From Circinella minor (lineage: Eukaryota > Mucoromycota > Mucoromycetes > Mucorales > Lichtheimiaceae), in the NCBI GenBank assembly GCA_016758965.1, contig JAEPRB010000058.1:120978-184977 (forward strand): a DNA stretch of 64,000 nucleotides. Reading direction: 5' to 3'. Positions 1-15,040 of this stretch are shown piece by piece. Both the position numbers and the translations under genes were made by a program. The notes beneath the pieces were generated by a model. That model was not told the DNA's origin, did no database searches, and saw only the letters and a list, made by a program, of their open reading frames with translations. Positions within the stretch are counted from its first letter, which is position 1, and every line of letters begins with the position of its first letter.

Positions 1-526
1 TAAAGATAATATACATCATCATCATCATCATCATTATGCGATCACAAGCACCTATTTAATACATTCTGATGTATTTATATTTATATATATAATTGATTTA
101 ATATATTTTTCATCATGCTAAAAGACAATTTTAAAGGGGATATGATGTTATCTGGTTTTTTTTTTTTTAAAAAAAAAAAAGACCGAGATTATGTATATTT
201 ATGTATGTATGTGTGTATAATGTTATTGTTATTGTTGTTGTGTCAATTTGGAAAGTATATAAGTTGATAAGAGAACAATTATAAATTGTACATTCTTCGT
301 TAAAGGAAAGAGGGGGGGGAAGAAGAGTAAAAAAAAGGGGGGGGGTGGAAAATATGTCAATAGTTACAAAAAAAAACTATTTCTCACTCTTTTAATACAA
401 AAAGAGAAAAATTATAAAATATTGCCTGTTTGATATATAATGTGTATATGTGATTCCTTTTTCTTTTTGGTTGTACAATATAAACAACAAAACTGGCATA
501 TATATAAATGTATATAAAATTGAATC
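1..526. other. AT-rich spacer, no gene seen
   Basis: Downstream flank of the first gene. It holds an ATC-type trinucleotide run at the left edge and several A, T and G homopolymers. I see no coding or RNA signal. Confidence 0.6.
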
Positions 527-2054
527 TTATAAAAACTCATACCGCAAATTTGACTCGCGTCGACGTTCACCACGAACAAAAGGGTCTTTACGTCGTGGTA
601 AGAAACCTCGCGGTTTTAAAGGACTCAACAATTTGCGAGCACGGATCATATTGAGCTCGGATGAAATGATTCGTAAATGATCTGGGTTGGATCGGGTATC
701 TCGGGTGTAAGTGTTCGTATCAGGATTAAACCTTGGTTGTGTTGTAGCTTCGGAACGTCGCCGTTGTGATGCCGGTCGACGAGGAGCAGGGGGCATTGGG
801 ATAAGGCCTTCTTTCTTAGTTGGTTTTGTTGGTTTAGATGGAGTAATGGTGGATGAGACTGGGGATGACACTGATGATGACAGAACCAGTGACCGACGAA
901 GCTGTGCTATAGTTTGTACCCATCGCACCTGATGTGTATTAGATTGCTGTGGTGGTGATGATGATAGGATAGGTTTTTTGGTTGTCCATGTTGACGGTGT
1001 TTGTGCCTTGGAAAAAGATGAAATCGAATGTCGACGTACCAACGACTTTTCATTATCAGTTAATGCCGCACTTTTAATACTAAGTTCATCATCATCAATA
1101 TCGTCGTCGTCATCGTCATCTTCATCCTCTTCTTCTCCATCACTTTTCCAGTTTGGATGCATTCGTCGTCCACCTTTTAGTCTAGTATGATGGCGAGGAA
1201 TTACTTGTACTTCATCGTCTTCTTCCTCATCCAAATCTTCCTCTAATCCTTCGTCATCCTCAAGATCTTCATCATCTGCTTCATCCACAGTTTGGACTTG
1301 AGCAAGGTCATTTTCACGCAGTCCAGTAGTAGTAGGTCGACCAGGAATAGCTATAGGCTCACTGGGAGTAGCACTTAATGAAGGAGGCGGCATATGCAAC
1401 GGCAGGACCTGCGTCAAAAAGTCCGCCGACAGGAACGATTGAAATGGTGATTTGCGTATCTAAAACATTTCAAACAAGAAACAAACGGGAGAAAATAGAA
1501 GAAAACAAGAAAAAAAAAGAACGAGTATTATTATTAAAAGATATGAATTTAATAAATACAAAAAGAAAAAGAACCATTCATGAAAATGAACTGCACAATC
1601 AATTAATCCCTCAGAGCGTACACACACACACACACTCTCTCTCTCTCTCCAAGAAAGATAATAATATAATAGAGTAATATATTACCAATTCCTCTTCGTC
1701 TGGTAAACTCTCTTTACTGTCTACTACAATCCAATCTTCAACATGGGACATTCGACGCATTGGTTTTTGTTGTTCGGGATCGGGTGGGGAAGCGGAAGAT
1801 TTTTGTTGTTGCCGCTTTTGTTGTCCATGTTTCCTTTGTCGAGACTTTCCCTGAGTTCCCATTCCCTTTTGATGCCGTCCACTGTTTTTCTTTCTGCGCT
1901 TTTTCAATAACGGCGGAATGTCGCCATACGGTTTAGGAGCTTGAGCAGCAAGCTGTTTAATAATCTCCTTGTATGAGGACGGCTGCTCTTCACTCATCAT
2001 GTCATGGATTGGAAATGGTTCTGAGCAAGAAGCTGACAACAAGGTGGGCATCAA
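527..2054 (-). CDS. Acidic low-complexity protein of unknown function, two exons
   Basis: Not recognised. I join exon 1 (2054-1686) and exon 2 (1459-527) across an intron at 1685-1460 that starts GTAATA and ends TTTTAG. The exon lengths sum to 434 codons (433 aa) with the frame kept. The N-terminus has a lysine/arginine/glutamine-rich stretch, the middle has a long Glu/Asp run (about residues 170-230), and the C-terminus is Ser/Thr/Pro-rich and ends in a basic segment. This layout suggests a nuclear or nucleic-acid-associated protein, but that is inference. The intron carries CA and CT microsatellites. An internal Met about 18 residues in could be the true start. Confidence 0.7.
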
Positions 2055-2237
2055 TAAAGAAGAGAAAAAAGGTTGAGGGGTGAAGGTAGGTTTGGTAAAA
2101 TAGGACTTGAAAAAAAAAATTCAAGGCGTCCCCTCGCTCTCACTCACTTACCTACTCACTCACTCACTCATTCATTCAAAATCACCTATTATGTTCCCAA
2201 ATAGTCACATAGTGAACCATTTTTTTTTCTTTTTCTA

Positions 2238-2270
<33 letters not shown>

Positions 2271-2693
2271 TCTTATCCAACAATAACAATAAACAATCAT
2301 TTTTCATTCTTTTTTACGCCCAAACTCCAAATTCAAACGCCTAAAGAAATATATATAAAGTATGAAACTTTTCCCTTTCTCCCTCTCCTGTATGTTACCA
2401 TGATATGTATATTTTTTTTTGTTTATCAACTCCAAAAAAAAAGTAGTGTGTTACTAGGCAACAATGAAAAATGATTCCCATGTTATCTAAAATAGGGATC
2501 CAATGTAACAGCTGTGCATTATAACGCACAGCACATGAGAAAACTGATGTTACTAATATTATTACAGGTTTATGTGTATATGAGGGTAATGGGTGGGGTA
2601 TCTTTTGGGTTATGAGCTCCAAGTTCAGCCTCCATATATATATATATATATGTAACAACCCTTTTTTTCTATAACACCCTACTACTAATTCAT
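2055..2693. other. Spacer with ACTC repeats and a long T run
   Basis: Likely promoter region of the acidic-protein gene and 3' flank of the J-domain gene. It holds a degenerate CACT/ATTC tetranucleotide repeat at about 2148-2178 and a T run at about 2240-2262. A 104-codon open frame at 2395-2709 overlaps the J-domain gene end, is rich in Ile/Tyr/Phe and looks fortuitous. Confidence 0.5.
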
Positions 2694-3185
2694 TTAAGCT
2701 TTTCGCCATTGACGATAACTTGTACCATTAGCTTGTTGTTGTTGTTGCTGCTGTAGTTCTTCTTGTAACTTTTGTTGTTGCTGCCATGTAGATTGATATT
2801 TTGTTGAATCTAACTTCACAATGTCATTCTTTTCCGGCTCGAAACGTGAATAGGCAATGATTGTCGTTACCATTGCAATACCCGTAAACAGTGACCACTT
2901 TGACCATTGTTGTTGCTCTTCCGGTGACGCTCCTCGTTGTGCTTCTGGTGGTCTGTCTTCCCATGATCCTCCTGGTCTGTTTGATGCAAAATACGATTCT
3001 TTTCCAGTCAAACGTCGATACGCTGCTGTGATATCTCGAATGTCTATTGTGCCATCATTATTACTGGCTACGTCTGGATGATATTTTTTACAAAGTTCTA
3101 TATATCGTTTCTTAATTTCTTTTTTTGATGCGGTTCGAGCTACTCCTAATAATTGACGATCTTTTAAACGAGATATTGTTGACAT
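2694..3185 (-). CDS. J-domain (DnaJ-type) membrane protein
   Basis: A 163-aa single-exon protein. The N-terminal 60 residues form a J domain with the HPD tripeptide at about residues 36-38, which is the motif that stimulates Hsp70 ATPase activity. A hydrophobic segment at about residues 97-112 is a likely single transmembrane helix, and the C-terminal tail is a Gln-rich coiled-coil-like stretch. There is no Gly/Phe region or zinc finger, so it is a class C J protein. J domain plus one helix is seen in small ER or mitochondrial co-chaperones, and I cannot choose between those locations. Confidence 0.85.
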   Translation of the reverse strand: MSTISRLKDRQLLGVARTASKKEIKKRYIELCKKYHPDVASNNDGTIDIRDITAAYRRLTGKESYFASNRPGGSWEDRPPEAQRGASPEEQQQWSKWSLFTGIAMVTTIIAYSRFEPEKNDIVKLDSTKYQSTWQQQQKLQEELQQQQQQQANGTSYRQWRKA

Positions 3186-4952
3186 GATAATGTGGTTCTT
3201 TTAAAAAAAAGGAGAAAAAGTCCATATATATTATGTGGCCCCACTTTCTTTTTTTTTTTTTGAAATTCAGCAAAAACTTTTGAAATGAATCACTTTTGGG
3301 TTCGACAGGTTTTATTTCTCTTGTTCTACATTGCACTGTATTGTTTTCTTTCCCACAGAATTCATACATGGTTGATAAGCGGTATACATAAGTTCAACAG
3401 TCATTGAGTAATAAAAACACATACAGAATACAAAATATGGTGGATCTAAATCGTATATTTTATTACTCTTTCTTGGAACCTTCAAGGCTTTTTTTTTGTT
3501 TCATTTTACAATGATATGAGTAGCACCACTTCACATTACTTTTACGAATTATTAAAGGTATGAAATTAAACAATAAACTTCAAACTCCCAGGGTACGAAT
3601 AATAAGAAAAAGTAATGACTCGTTTCATATAGTGTTTGTAAACGAAAGAACCTGGTTTTCGGAAACAATCCAGTGCAGGAAGTTTATACGCATAACAAAT
3701 ATAAGAAATAAAACTCGACGTTACATGTGGTTGAAAAAAAAAACCAAAACATTTCAGTTCTCCATTTTTCATTGTAACTAAAGTAATAATATTTATAGAA
3801 ACCTACATAAAAGATATCATAAGCAGTTCCTCCAAAGTGCCCACGATTCATGAACACAAGATCCACACGATTCATTTACTTGTGTAACTTTCCTCCTATT
3901 TTCCTCATGCATTATTTTGTTACTGTGTGAAAGGTGAGGTTGAATATGCTTCGCATAAAAATTCTTCGAGCTATATAAATAACTATGCGTTAACATTAGT
4001 TTCATTATGATCATATATATATATATATGCAGATCTGAATATCTCTATGAAAAAATATACTGCTATAATAATATGTCATTTTTTATACTGATTATTATTA
4101 TTTTGAAAAAAAAATTCATTTATATACATGTTAACATGAAATATAATTCGAAAACTTAGAATTCGGACCCTTCCGGTTTAATGCTCATGCTTATTGCTCG
4201 CGTACCCTCATCCTATGCTCTCAGATACTTGTTTTTTGTTTACATATTGTGCATATCGAGGATGGAATTTATTGTGTATTGACACCATATTTATTTATAT
4301 ATTCTATCCACAAGTTGTTCTTACATAATGGGTAACAAGATCAAAATGATATCTTGAAAAAGCTGTCAGTATATAAATTAGCTTATATGGTTTTTTACAA
4401 ATTGCATATGAAAAGCAGGTGCGTCACTGATTCTATGCCTGAAAAAAACGTCATGAGTAACTAGTACAAAATAACCTGCTAAAAAAAATGGGTGAGGTAA
4501 CGGATTCGTTTCAATAGGTATTATGTTGGTTTAAACTGCTATATAGTTTCTGATGAGTAAATATGAATTACCAATCTGTACTTTTATTTTTATCGAATGA
4601 CTTTTTTTCTTTTTTTATATTAACGAAAAAAAGAAAGAAGAAAGAAGGGCGTTAATATATAGTTTATCGGAGACCTATAAGAGTTGATAATATTTCATTA
4701 TAATAAATTTGTTTACATTCAAAATTTGTGGATGGTGCATGTTGATAATAAAAATAACTGAAAATAATCTTATTAGCGAAGGCCATGGGAACAAAGCATG
4801 AGTGCTTACTTTTTTTTCTTTCCTCTTTGGTTTGATTTCCGTGTGAAATCCCCGCAATGCATAATTAAACAAAATTCAGATAAATCCACCGCTTTTTTTT
4901 TTATTTACCCTCTTTTTCCCGTTCTTTCACTTCCTTAATAAAAATAAAAATC
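3186..4952. other. Long AT-rich spacer between divergent genes
   Basis: A 1.77 kb region upstream of both the J-domain gene and fumarase, so it probably carries both promoters. Open frames here are short, Phe/Tyr/Ile/Asn-rich and overlap on both strands, as expected for random AT-rich DNA. There is a short TA run near 4014-4028. No gene is supported. Confidence 0.6.
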
Positions 4953-7232
<2,280 letters not shown>

Positions 7233-7641
7233 ATAAATAATATATCTAGTAATAGTGTAGCCGTGTCCTAATAAGGCGATGATAATTTAGGGATGTTGAT
7301 GATAATAACAGTGATAATAAAATATTAAAAAAATCCATTACTCTTACTATTACTCTTATGATAAGCATAAAGTCAAGTACCACTAATATATTCTATGGGA
7401 TAATCTACTTTAATAGAAATCAAAATGATTTGGTTTCAGTCGTCGTTGTGATCACAAGTAGATTTTTGAAAAATCATGTGCAACATCAAAAAAAGCCTTA
7501 GCTTAGCGGTGTTCTATCAACCAATAATCATTGATATTGTGTTCCTTTGTCGTCGCGAACCTCTCTTTTTTTTTTTGGTCTTTCTTTTTTGCTCTTACAG
7601 ATATACTCATACATAAATATATAACATAAAGGAAACACACA
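7233..7641. other. Short spacer between fumarase and YIF1
   Basis: About 400 bp holding the fumarase 3' flank and the YIF1 promoter. It has T runs at about 7566-7590 and AT-rich sequence before the start codon. No other feature seen. Confidence 0.5.
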
Positions 7642-9154
7642 ATGTACCAAAATAATCCAAATGCTTATAACAACTATTATAATCCACATGGTTCGCCACC
7701 AGTGAATACTCGGACACCACCTCCTTTACAACATCCAATTCCACAACATCCTATTCCAAATTTTAATCAAACCGTTCATCAAACATCCGCGTCGACTCCG
7801 GGTTATCATCAGCAACAACAACCACAACAGCAGCAACAACAGCAACAACAACAACAAAATTTTCAATATCGTCAAGGCCCTCACCAACCAACACCACAAC
7901 AAGGAACTGCATATACACCTAATATGGGTGGCCCAACACCTCAAGGAGATATGTATTCTCAATTCGGCTTCAATGAACCTGCTACACAATTAGGTATGCA
8001 ATTTGCTGGTAACGCAGTTGCTCAAGGAACAGCTTATATGGAACGTAACGTAAGTTTTCTATTTTTATTTTTTGAGAGATAAACTAGTTGAAAACATTGT
8101 TAACATATATGACTTAGTTTAATCGATGGGTTGATATGCCTGCTTTGCGCCATTATTTCAACGTAAGCAATATGTATGTTATTCATAAATTGAGATTAAT
8201 TCTCTTTCCCTGGCGACATTCGGTAAGAAATAATTATCATTATACTTAGTATATATAAGTTGATAATTAAATATATATCTATATATCTATATATTAATGA
8301 GTGATTATTATTATAAAGCCATGGAGTCGCTCAATAATGCGGACAGAAACTGGCCAAATGGAAGGATTCAAGCCTCCACGAGAAGATATAAATTCACCTG
8401 ATTTATATATACCAGGTAGCTAGATAAAGAAATAGGGGAGTTGATAAGATAATATGAAATGGAGAACAACACTAAGGAGTAAATATTCTTTTTATATAGT
8501 GATGGCTTTGGTGACTTATATTTTACTCTGTGGACTTGCCGCTGGACAGCAGGGATCGTAAGTATAAGTGTAAATATGTGGGATAAAAATAAATAAGTCA
8601 GGATGAGTAACTTAAAGGAGGGAAAAGAAACTAACCTAGATGGAGGGAATTATTGATAGATTTCATCCGGAACAATTATATGTAGCAGGATGGTGTTCAT
8701 TAGCGTTTTTACTATTTGAACTTGTTAGTATGCGTTTGACTTGCTATTTTCTGAATATACCCTTTGAAGCATCTATGCTTGATCTTATTGCATATTCAGG
8801 TTATAAATACGTTTGTATAATCGTAACTGATGTTATTAAGCTTCTTGGTGCTGGTAAATGGCTTTCTACAGCTGTTTTTCTATATACCGCTTTAAGTGTC
8901 GGTTTTTTCTTGGTAATTCAACGCTCCTTCTTATAACCACGTAAAGATTTCTGTTGTTGTACTTATCAATAGTATTAACTTTATAATTATTATTACATAT
9001 AAATTTATACTAGCTTCGATCGATGCGTTATGTTGTCTTGCCAGATGCTGCTGCTGGACCTTCTACTTTTAATCCTCAACGTAAACGAAGAATGTGGTTT
9101 TTACTGACTATTGCAGCCATGCAAATGGTTTTTATGTTCTTTCTTGTGAATTAA
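7642..9154 (+). CDS. YIF1: YIF1-family ER-Golgi membrane protein
   Basis: Yip1-interacting factor homologue, a multi-spanning protein of ER-Golgi vesicles that works with Yip1 and Rab/Ypt GTPases. Six exons (7642-8049, 8118-8222, 8319-8415, 8500-8557, 8660-8912, 9014-9154) sum to 353 aa. The N-terminal third is Asn/Pro/Gln-rich cytosolic sequence with a polyglutamine run. It is followed by the family core that begins with FNRWVDMPALRHYF and contains several hydrophobic helices; the last is at the C-terminus and ends MVFMFFLVN. The order and length fit Hrf1/YIF1 proteins. Its stop lies about 65 bp from the stop of the convergent Rab escort gene. Confidence 0.9.
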
Positions 9155-9219
9155 TAAAAAAAAGGCATTATATTTATACATAATAAAGAGACTGTTACAT
9201 ATTTAAATTATATTATTGA

Positions 9220-11839
9220 TTAATAATCTTCTTCAGGATCTTGAGGTTGTTCTGGCATAAAGGGGGTGTCTTTGGGAACACATTGGAAAAATATCTCCAT
9301 TGCCTCACGTATAGCTTCTTCAAAAGTAAGGGAACTAGATGGATCGCTACATGGAATAATATTTTTTGGAAGGTTCCATGAATCATCTCGAGTTATGTGT
9401 CGAGAACGTTGACTGTAAAAAAGTGAAAATTTGATGTGCGCATCTACAAAGATTTATGTTTGTCATCAGTAAAAAGTAAAAAAAAAAAAAAAAAAAGCAA
9501 ATCTAAATAGAATTTTGTACTTTACCTTCTGGTAAAAGTAATTCAATTGCTTTTTCTAATATATTTTGGTCTTCTTGAGTTGATTCTTTCCATAAATAGG
9601 TGACATCTATCGTAATAATATTTGTATAGTGAATATCTCAATGCTGATCATTTTGTTTTTTTTCCTCTTTATTACTATTTTTACTTACATTCTCCTCGAG
9701 GGCAAGCCATTGTCTCATGGTTTTGATGTATAACAAGTACAGGCTTATCGTGATTGCCGGCAGAACTACCTGGAGGGAATACACTATAGCATAACATTTC
9801 ATCATTTTCCCCAAATGATACCAATGGTTTATCTGTCACAACAATAGCTCGAGATACTGATTTTCTAAATAATGATAAAAAACAAGAGTATGTTAGTATG
9901 AAGATAGAGTTTTATCTTATTCAGTAAACGGTAATTGAAAAAAAAAACCTACTCAAAATCAGTCAAAGACGGTGATACCCAGCTTTTGTCTAAATAATCA
10001 ATTCCAGCAACAACCCAATTTGCATTAAACTTTTGGCCATCTTTAGTTTCTATGCCTTTACATTCACCAGTATTTTCGTCAATTAAAAATCCAGCCAATT
10101 CTTGACTAAGTATATATACACCACCAAACACTGCACAAACACTTTTGATAAATTTGTAATGTTAATCTATATGATAGTGAAATATATATACAGTAATCAT
10201 ATTCCGTAGAAAGAAAAACAAAAAGGATTTACTACTTACCGACAAAATGCCTGTGCAATTTCACTACCTCCGCCATATAATGGACATAAATATCCACCTT
10301 TGCTAAAACGTCCCATAGATCGTACAAATGCTTGTGTTTGTTCTAATCCAAACTTTGTTGGTGCTATATATTTGATTTTTGATTTCCATCATGATTAATA
10401 ACTATAAAACTCAATTCTCTTCTGATGTATAGTAATAACTGTAAACATACTTTGATTATCGACGTTTGCAATTGCATAGATAATGGCAGTTTGTAACTTT
10501 CCAGATATCTTGAATTTTTCATCTAAGAATTGTATATATGGCATTTCCTCGTTTCCTGGTAGAGTTAAGAAAAATTATTCTCATCAGGTCCCTTTCATGA
10601 CTAAACCTATTTTTTATATATATTCTGCCCTATTTTGTCCTTACTTACCCTCAAGCACATCAGGATTAGAATCGAAATCAATGGCAAATGTCAAAAACCT
10701 CATTAATTTACGCTTATCAACCAAATTAATAGACTTGTTTGTAAATACATCCTGTTTTGAGCTTGGTACCTAACATAATCCAAAAAGGTAAATCTTTAAA
10801 TACCCACATCTAATTTTTTTTTAAAAAAATCCATTCCTTTAATCTTCTTACCCGATCCAATCGACCTTCCTCGCTATCATAGATACCAATATCATCCACA
10901 CCTTTAAATTCAAGATATCGACCCACACCACTTCGAATAAGAATTTCCACAAGCTCACCATTACATGACAATAACTTTGGTGTTAAATCCAAATTATATG
11001 ATCTTGATGCGCGCATTGCATTCAACAAGACAGTTAATTTGGATATACTTGGTTGCAAATTAATAGTCATCTTATCCTTTAGGTCATTATTTATTATGTA
11101 TTTGACTTCGTTATTGATCGATTCTTCAATAAGAACCTTATCAGTAGTTGCGTCAATTGAAATATGAGATTTTATCTTGTCATAAAGTGCTGTTTCCAAG
11201 GATAAAGGCTCAGTGAGCGTTGTTGTGTCGAATTCGATAACTGGTCCCTCAGGCAAACATGGTTGTTGGTACAATTTAAAAGTGACGTTATGATAATTTT
11301 CTTTGTAGTTTTTATGATAGTCTATATTGTGTTCTGTAGATTATAAATAATATAAATATTTAATTCAATGATGGAAAGGATCACGTTGATTCACTTTTTA
11401 CCTTTTTTCGTGAGTGATTCTTGATCTAAATAAAAAAGTATATAAAAATTAATTGTGTTATATATTGACAACACCTTGTCGTTTACAAAACTTCATTCTT
11501 TCTAATATAATTAGCTATTATCACTCTTACCTTTCTGTTGACTTTGATTCCATCGTAATAATTCCTTAAAACCAAAAACACTCCAGTTGCTACCATAATG
11601 GTCATTACTATCAACGTGAAGAACTTTCTTTCCTGCACGCGCAAGGGCACTATTAATAATAAGGGTACTGATTAATCATGGTGGGGGATGGTGCCTAACT
11701 TCCTTTTTTTTTTCTTTTTCCCACAACAAAGTCAAATAGTAAAAACCAACCCTGCAACAATAGACTCGATTAAGCCTGTGCCAAGTACAATAACATCGAA
11801 ATCTGTTTCGTCCAAGAGTTGAGGACTATTATTTGACAT
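9220..11839 (-). CDS. Rab escort protein (Rab geranylgeranyltransferase component A)
   Basis: Presents newly made Rab/Ypt GTPases to geranylgeranyltransferase II and delivers them to membranes (yeast Mrs6). The first exon, starting at 11839, encodes the dinucleotide-fold-like motif DVIVLGTGLIES. The next encodes ALARAGKKVLHVDSNDHYG, the classic N-terminal signature of the GDI/REP superfamily. Later exons contain the FMERI-region equivalents, a YLCPLYGGGSEIAQAF segment and an FLIDENTGECKGI segment. An insertion of roughly 150 residues (11274-10810) between the N-terminal motif and the conserved core favours REP over the shorter GDI. About ten exons are needed; some small junctions were placed by eye. 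Confidence 0.87.
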
Positions 11840-13366
11840 TTTGGTAAGAAAACTTAAAATCGAAAAGAAAAGTTTGGGGGTGGGGGTTGGATATACACTA
11901 TGGGCTTTTAAATCGTCCGAAAATGGTAATAAACTAATGCGCTGGGTTTTTTTTTCTACTTATCTGTTCCTGGGAGATAATATGTTTCAGAACGATGACA
12001 ACAAAGAACTGAGCTTTTTTTTTTATCCTCTTCACGTTCAACATAAATATCTTTCTTTTTATTGTTTAAATCTACAAAAACTCTAGAAATATAATTTAGT
12101 ATAATGATTTGTGACTAGATGTTTACAGTAGAAAAGCACATGTTTATTAGTATCAGACAAAGCGATCTTTTCAACAGTAGTAAGGACAACGATAACTATT
12201 TAGCAACTCTAATCAATTTTTGCAGTCAAGTACATATTATGATACAGTTAAATAAGATAATTAAAGTACCATGATGTTGTGGTTTTACTATCTGAAAATG
12301 TACTTTTAAAAAACGCAGATTTACTTATGAATGGTACGTACTTACAAGAAATTATACATGCATAAAAGAAACTATATTGACGATGAATATATTCCATATA
12401 GTCAGTAATTCGAATATTTTAAGTTATTTTACTTAATATACAGTACTATAATATTAGCTTTACGTGTTTTTTTTTCAGAACTGCTATGGACATTCAAAAA
12501 ACATACTAAACTATGTAGATAATTTCGATCCTTATTAATACATAGACAGCGATCCGTTACAATTATGTCTTATACCTTTATCTATATACTATTTATACAC
12601 TTACTATAATTATATATCTGAAAAATGCTTATAAAGCTGATGTTAACAGTTCAATTCTATGAATAATACTCAAAAAGGGGTTCTTATCATTTTTTTTTCA
12701 CCATATCATTATGTATACACAATTGGAGACTAATGTAGTTCATATGAAGACATACCAAACAAACATATATACTTTTTAATGGTATTAGCGTTAATAATAC
12801 TGTTCCTATAGTTTATGTGGAAGTAAGATCTTGTTTTATAGCTACTTATTTGTGTGGTATCTGTAAGGATAAAATATGGAGTATCTTTAGCATATCCCTT
12901 TGAAAGTCAAACAAATAATACGCTACATATGGAGGTTCACATATCTGAAATATATTCCATTTGAGCCCATTATAAAAATTATATATAATAAAAAGCGTGG
13001 AAATCACATCTCAACAGTTGGATATAATTTCAAATACGTATTACCATTTGGTTAATTGATGTAGCAAGATATGTAATAACAACGATCATTTGATCTACAG
13101 TCGGCTATTCAAGATTCACGAGGCAAAACTTAAATGTGTATCCTTGAATCTTAAGATATTAAGTATGCTGGACGAACAATCTCATGACTTGTATGTTAGT
13201 ACTGTCATGGGTTACGTTGCTACATTTTTCCGGTAACGAGTATGATTGTATGGCTTTTGCTCGTTTCGTTCTTTACGCATTAAAATAATAATTGTGTGAT
13301 ACAATATACTAAACAACAACAACAAAAAAAACCATGATTACTAAGAATGATTTTAATAAATTAAAC

Positions 13367-13375
13367 ATCTGATAA
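13367..13375 (+). promoter_or_regulatory. Consensus iron-GATA site (ATCTGATAA)
   Basis: Exact match to the ATCWGATAA element known for SreA/Fep1/Urbs1-type repressors. It lies about 1.67 kb upstream of the GATA factor start. Assignment to this regulator is inferred from family knowledge. Confidence 0.45.
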
Positions 13376-13443
13376 AATAATATACCAGCTGATAACAATA
13401 ATCTTAATATGAAAATGACATGGTCGAATATCATTTCTTATCT

Positions 13444-13448
<5 letters not shown>

Positions 13449-13507
<59 letters not shown>
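13449..13507. repeat. (AG)n microsatellite
   Basis: Almost perfect AG dinucleotide repeat of about 58 bp in the spacer upstream of the GATA factor. Confidence 0.9.
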
Positions 13508-13511
<4 letters not shown>

Positions 13512-13518
13512 AGTGACA

Positions 13519-13527
13519 TTATCAGAT
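13519..13527 (-). promoter_or_regulatory. Consensus iron-GATA site, reverse orientation
   Basis: Plus-strand TTATCAGAT, the exact complement of ATCTGATAA. It sits just right of the (AG)n tract, about 1.5 kb upstream of the GATA factor start. Confidence 0.45.
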
Positions 13528-13882
13528 TTTCCCAAAATAGTTTACAAACAAAAGTCATTCATTGTTACCACTATTTTTTTCAGAAATAATCGGTAAAATA
13601 ATTTATTTGGCTAGCGTACATATTTAATAATAGTATTTTAATTTATTATTTTTATTTTCTATAATCAACTATGTGTATAACTACCTTTTTATTTTGAAGT
13701 TCTAGCGATTATTTGTTATTGTTATAAAATTAAAGTTAAATATCGATCAATTAAAAAAGGATCATATGTTAAGTTTCATAAATAACCGTGTTCACAAAAA
13801 ACTAGTTATTGATTATCAAATATATAATTAGTCTTATGATATAAAAATTGTTTTGGTAATTGAGTATTTCTAGAAATACTAG

Positions 13883-13891
13883 TTATCAGAT
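13883..13891 (-). promoter_or_regulatory. Consensus iron-GATA site, reverse orientation
   Basis: A second plus-strand TTATCAGAT, about 1.15 kb upstream of the GATA factor gene. Confidence 0.45.
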
Positions 13892-14106
13892 ATTTCTGTT
13901 TTTGGTACTTTTTCAAATAATTATATCATAATTATTGTAGTACGTAAATTACGTATCATGATCGATTCTGCCAAAGAGTTTATATAGTCTTATACAATAT
14001 TTATATATAACAAAATAAAAATCAAGATCATTATATATTATTTTGGATATTAAAAAAAATCAATATTCTTCTTTTTCAAGGAGCAATTGATTAGTAAAGT
14101 TTGATC

Positions 14107-14141
<35 letters not shown>

Positions 14142-14712
14142 GTAATTAAAAGTGATCTATGTTATCAAATGTATATGTGAATTAATTTGTACATGATGTT
14201 GAGAGCAAGTCAAATAATCAGAAGAAGTCATGATGTAAAAAAAAAGAAATTATGCATGAAAGGTCCTTTTTGGTGTGCAGATCAGAAGAAAATTCATTTC
14301 AATATAGCAATTAATAATTGATCTACTTTTTTTTATTGTTCTTCCCCTTTCTTTTTTTATTATTTATTCTGTTTCTTCTCTCCGTGATATACGTAATAAT
14401 GATTTTTTATTTATTTTGTTACTCCATAATTGATAAGCCATAACTCATCCATCATACCCATAAATCAATTGAAAGCGAAGATTCCTCACAAAACTCACAC
14501 AGATAGAACCATAAATATGTAAAATTCTCAATAAATGGTCCGAAACAAGACGAACATATATATATATATATATATATAACAATATGAAATTATGACCGTA
14601 AATCTTAGTATACTAGAAAAATTGAGATTCTCACTGTTCTTTTTACTAACTCGTCATTGCGCCCAATTTCTCGGAAAATGAAAAGGATAACAATAAACCT
14701 GTAAGATTCCGG

Positions 14713-14721
14713 ATCTGATAA
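14713..14721 (+). promoter_or_regulatory. Proximal consensus iron-GATA site
   Basis: ATCTGATAA about 320 bp upstream of the GATA factor start codon. It is the best candidate for direct autoregulation. Confidence 0.5.
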
Positions 14722-15040
14722 GGAGGGGGGAAAAAAAGGTCTCCCGGTTTCCCATTTGGTCCCCCAATCTATTCAGGTAAGTATATTTGTCTTGCTTTTC
14801 TTGGCTCAAATCCACCTGTATCAATTTACTATTATCGGTTTGACCGCTGTTCCCCGTAAATTATTCAAGTCCAGTTAGTTATGATTGGTTGAACGTTACA
14901 CATAAAAATCAGTAGAAGCAATGATGGGCAACGCAAAAAAAAAAAGTAGAAGAGAGTTTGATTGAATTATTTTTTCCACGTTTTTTCTCTCTCTCTCTCT
15001 CTCTTTTTTTAAAAAAAAGCTGCTTCTTTCTATATGTCCA

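Larger units (their letters stand above)
11840..15040. other. 3.2 kb AT-rich spacer upstream of the iron GATA factor
   Basis: No coding gene is supported. It contains a near-perfect (AG)n tract at about 13449-13507, TA tracts near 14110-14139 and 14556-14578, a CT run just upstream of the GATA gene (14988-15003), and four exact ATCTGATAA sites listed separately. A 65-codon minus-strand frame across the AG tract is only the translated repeat. Confidence 0.6.

Noticed and set aside
13361..13558. 65-aa minus-strand frame
   Set aside because: Translated AG dinucleotide repeat (Ser-Leu run).
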